The notes beneath the pieces are model-generated. The model saw nothing but the letters and a program-made list of their open reading frames with translations. It was not told the DNA's origin and did not search any database. The position numbers were made by a program, and so were the translations under genes. Shown piece after piece: positions 61,652 through 64,000 of a stretch of 64,000 nt of DNA (its first letter is position 1; every line of letters begins with the position of its first letter). Where the stretch lies: the NCBI GenBank assembly GCA_963716685.1, contig CAVQTR010000003.1, positions 1,612,001 through 1,676,000 on the forward strand, written 5' to 3'. The DNA is from JALYXI01 sp963716685 (lineage in GTDB: Bacteria; Acidobacteriota; Terriglobia; Bryobacterales; Bryobacteraceae).

Positions 61652-62403
61652 TGGCCGGGCATCTCCACCTGGGTTTCCCAAAATCGACAAATGTCTCCGA
61701 TGTAGCCCTGGAAGACGAAGCGGCGGCTGGCTACGGGATCGATGGCTCCGGCGCGGATGCGCTCGATGCGGCGAAGCAGCACGGCGAGATTGGCATGCCG
61801 GTTTTTGCCGCGGGTCATGTTTCCTTCATGCCGGCGGTAGAGAAGCGAGACTTCGTCCACGTCCCGCTTGGGGATATCTTTCTCCCAGCAGCGGAAGAGG
61901 AAATCGTAGTCTTCGCCCATCTGCATGCTTTCATCAAACCCGCCGCAGTGCGCGAAGACGCTTCGGCGAAAGACGCAGGAGCCCAGATAGGGCATTCGAT
62001 AGGTTCCGGACAGCATGCGAGCGCCATCCGGCAGCAGCGCGAACTGCCGCACCCAGCCCTGGGACAGACCGGCCTCCGGAGTCTGGCGCAGCGCTTCGCA
62101 GAGGCGGGTCAGGTGGCCGGCGGTCCAGACGTCATCGATATCCAGGAACGCGACGAACTCCGCGGAAGCGGCGCGCAGGCCGAGATTCCGCGCGGCGGCC
62201 GGGCCTTTTCGCGCCTGACGCAGGTAGCGAACGCTCGAGGCGCTCGCGTGGACCTTGTCGGCCAGATCGTCAGTGGATCCGTCGTCGACGATGATGATTT
62301 CGAGGTCCGGCCGGTTTTGCAGCAGAATCGAATCGATGGCGCTTTCGTAGAAGCGGCTGCCGTTAAACGCGGGCACGATGACGCTGACGCCGGGGAGGGA
62401 CAT
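61627..62403 (-). CDS. Glycosyltransferase family 2
   Basis: A 258-residue GT-A enzyme: VSVIVPAFNGSRFYESAIDSIL, DLEIIIVDDGSTDDLAD, AARNLGLRAASAEFVAFLDIDDVWTAGHL (DxD as DIDD) and VFRRSVFAHCGGFDESMQMGEDYDFLFRC. It is 6 bases downstream of the third GT2 gene and overlaps the next one. The close match to the gene at 62410 (same block order, DDVW versus DDRW) suggests a tandem duplication followed by divergence. Confidence 0.87.
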   Translation of the reverse strand: MSLPGVSVIVPAFNGSRFYESAIDSILLQNRPDLEIIIVDDGSTDDLADKVHASASSVRYLRQARKGPAAARNLGLRAASAEFVAFLDIDDVWTAGHLTRLCEALRQTPEAGLSQGWVRQFALLPDGARMLSGTYRMPYLGSCVFRRSVFAHCGGFDESMQMGEDYDFLFRCWEKDIPKRDVDEVSLLYRRHEGNMTRGKNRHANLAVLLRRIERIRAGAIDPVASRRFVFQGYIGDICRFWETQVEMPGQWNLLSAS

Positions 62404-62409
62404 TCGGAT

Positions 62410-63192
62410 CTAGAACTCCACCGGCTCGCGGCAGCCTTCGTCGAACGGACCGACGGTGCGCCCGATGTAATCCGGGAAGCCAATGCCGCGAGCCTGCACG
62501 GCCGCGAGATCGACAGAGCCGGAGCGCATGCGGTCGAGGCGGCGCTTGTAGACCTGGATGGCGCCGAGCTCGACCACCGTTTTTCCGTTGGTCATGTTCT
62601 CGTTGTGCCGATGATAAAGCAGGGAGACCGCAGGCACCTCCAGCTTCCGGACGCCCTGTTCCCAACAGCGAATGATCAGATCGAAATCTTCGCCGAAACG
62701 GAGCCCTTCGTCGAAGAGGCCGCAGCGTTCGAAAACGTCGCGCCGGAACACACAGGCGCCCAGGTTGACGAAACGGTAGGCTTCGGAGCAGTAAGTGAGG
62801 ACATCCTCCGATTCAGAAAGGAACTTGCGGATCAGCCCCTGGGCGATGCCGGCCTCCGGATCGGCCTCAAGGGCTGCGACCATGCGTTTCAAATGACCGC
62901 GGGTCCAGCGGTCGTCCAGGTCGAGAAACGCGATGTATGTGCTTTGCGAGGAGCGGATGGCGGCGTTGCGGGCGCATGCCGGTCCGCGATGGTCCGTTTG
63001 CATGTAGCGGACATTGGCGGAATCGGAGTTAAGTTTGGACGACAGACCATCGTTCGATCCGTCATCCACCAGAACGACGTCGAGGTTCGCATAGTCCTGC
63101 GACTGAATGGAGGCGAGCCAGCCGTCGTAGAAGTGGGCCGCGTTGTGCGCGGGTGACACCACTGTAATCGAGTCGTTGTGGTGGTTAGGCAA
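62410..63192 (-). CDS. Glycosyltransferase family 2
   Basis: A 260-residue GT-A enzyme: ITVVSPAHNAAHFYDGWLASI, DVVLVDDGSNDGL, CARNAAIRSSQSTYIAFLDLDDRWTRGHL and VFRRDVFERCGLFDEGLRFGEDFDLIIRCWEQG. It is a neighbour-homologue of the gene at 61627. It overlaps the HprK-like gene by 8 bases. With two further GT2 genes downstream, the operon encodes at least three sugar-adding steps. Confidence 0.87.
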   Translation of the reverse strand: MPNHHNDSITVVSPAHNAAHFYDGWLASIQSQDYANLDVVLVDDGSNDGLSSKLNSDSANVRYMQTDHRGPACARNAAIRSSQSTYIAFLDLDDRWTRGHLKRMVAALEADPEAGIAQGLIRKFLSESEDVLTYCSEAYRFVNLGACVFRRDVFERCGLFDEGLRFGEDFDLIIRCWEQGVRKLEVPAVSLLYHRHNENMTNGKTVVELGAIQVYKRRLDRMRSGSVDLAAVQARGIGFPDYIGRTVGPFDEGCREPVEF

Positions 63193-64000
63193 GGTGGGCC
63201 GCAGTCAGGACTCGCTCTTTGAGGTCACGGGAGTGATCGACACCAAGCGATTGTAATAACGACAGAATGGCGGAAGGAACCTGACGGATATCCGTTCCCA
63301 GCAGCAACCGGTAACAGGGTACGCTGCGCACCATGGCGCCGAAAAACCGGAGATCTTCACGCCCGCTGAACGGCAGCTGCGACATGGTGCTGGGCGCGAT
63401 GGCCATCAGCGCTTCACTGGAGGAACATTCGACCAGTGTGGTGTCGCGCGCGCCGGTGATGCGGGGAGCCAGCACCGCGCGCAGCGGAAAGCCCTCAATC
63501 AGTTTTTGCGCCCAGTTTCGATAGAGCGAAACGGCAACTTTCTCTCCTGATTCGCGGTGGTGGTTCATCACGTGAGGGGCGAGACCGGGGAAACGGTCGA
63601 GATCGGCCGTGGCGACCACCTTCGCAGTGCAGTACAGGCTGTGCACCTGGAAGGCGCCCGGAGCACTCGCGGTTACCATGCAGTAGTCATCCCCGGCATA
63701 GCGCAGGGGCGACGATAAACAGGAGAGGGCGGAGGTGGATTTTCCGGACCCGCCTTTGCCGGCGAGGAGGACGCCACCGGCTTCGGTTCCCACGGCCGCG
63801 GCATGGACAAACTGGCCGCCGCTGCGCCGGATGTGGCCATGCAGCAGGCTGCGGAAGGGAGCACATTGCTCGTAATACAGCACGGGAGAGGAATCGCGTT
63901 TCCAATAAAACGCGACCCTGCGCTCATGATCCACCAGGCTGAGCGTCCCGGTATCCGGGTGATAGTTCGCAGCGATGTTTCCCGCGTGGACATCGAGCAC
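63185..64000 (-). CDS. HprK-like serine kinase-type protein (cut by window edge)
   Basis: At least 271 residues of a protein with the fold of HPr kinase C-terminal domains. A Walker A loop GVLLAGKGGSGKSTSALSCL is followed by YAGDDYCMV (the catalytic/metal DD). QFVHAAAVG precedes the P-loop, as in the HprK-like proteins linked to peptide-modification and glycan clusters. The frame runs to the last base with GTG at 63998-64000, so the real start may lie outside. It is the first gene seen of the right-to-left glycan operon. Whether it phosphorylates a sugar, a lipid-linked intermediate or a peptide is unknown. Confidence 0.8.
   Translation of the reverse strand: MLDVHAGNIAANYHPDTGTLSLVDHERRVAFYWKRDSSPVLYYEQCAPFRSLLHGHIRRSGGQFVHAAAVGTEAGGVLLAGKGGSGKSTSALSCLSSPLRYAGDDYCMVTASAPGAFQVHSLYCTAKVVATADLDRFPGLAPHVMNHHRESGEKVAVSLYRNWAQKLIEGFPLRAVLAPRITGARDTTLVECSSSEALMAIAPSTMSQLPFSGREDLRFFGAMVRSVPCYRLLLGTDIRQVPSAILSLLQSLGVDHSRDLKERVLTAAHLA

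Overview
The window reads as chromosome of a GC-rich soil bacterium, most likely Acidobacteriota of the Solibacter/Bryobacter type (Terriglobia). This is inferred from family content: Oar-like TonB-dependent receptors with an N-terminal carboxypeptidase-regulatory domain, a PPC/DUF1549-DUF1553/DUF1501 triad, an ASPIC/UnbV protein beside a multihaem cytochrome, and an 'ANRTNSESSTGPKT'-type small protein. Nothing in the window is a direct species marker. I see no insertion sequence, prophage or CRISPR array.

Layout. 1-6.5 kb: housekeeping genes (3' end of rpoC with a bidirectional terminator, a pair of half-size DMT transporters, lepB, manC, argD, one small unknown). 6.6-16.8 kb: two paralogous Oar-like receptors flanking a UnbV/FG-GAP protein and a seven-haem cytochrome fused to TPRs. 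16.8-22.5 kb: the DUF1501, DUF1549/1553 and PPC operon. 22.5-31.8 kb: a TPR lipoprotein-like or secreted protein, then a secreted catabolic locus (GH95 fucosidase, double cupin, alpha/beta hydrolase, GH106 rhamnosidase). 31.8-35.3 kb: a GNAT acetyltransferase, the lutABC lactate oxidation operon and tRNA-Pro(TGG). 35.6-45.0 kb: a seven-gene operon joining a TonB-dependent receptor, an AtzH-AtzG fusion, an AtzE-type amidase and a complete BMP-type ABC importer. 45-54 kb: two MBOAT/SGNH O-acylation sets, a GH-like secreted protein and a GT39-like membrane protein. 54.3-64 kb: a twitch-domain radical SAM protein, then a right-to-left surface-glycan operon (HprK-like kinase, three GT2s, NTP_transf_5, Wzm, Wzt, CE4-like deacetylase, GT39-like enzyme).

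The most interesting system is the 35.6-45.0 kb operon. Its architecture predicts a complete path for a carboxylated urea or ureide-type nitrogen compound: outer-membrane uptake by the receptor, inner-membrane import by the BMP transporter, and cytoplasmic deamination by the AtzE homologue with a partner that combines AtzH and AtzG in one chain. The receptor gene sits 4-25 bp upstream of the enzymes, and four of the junctions are overlaps (three ATGA, one of 17 bp). The substrate is inferred, not shown.

A caution for users of this sequence: lutB, wzm and the GT39-like gene at 55.7-57.3 kb are each split by a one-base frameshift, and the 5' ends of lepB and lutA also become normal only if one base is added or removed. 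Four of the five sites are in short homopolymers. This looks more like sequencing or assembly indels than five independent gene deaths, so the broken genes may well be intact in the organism.
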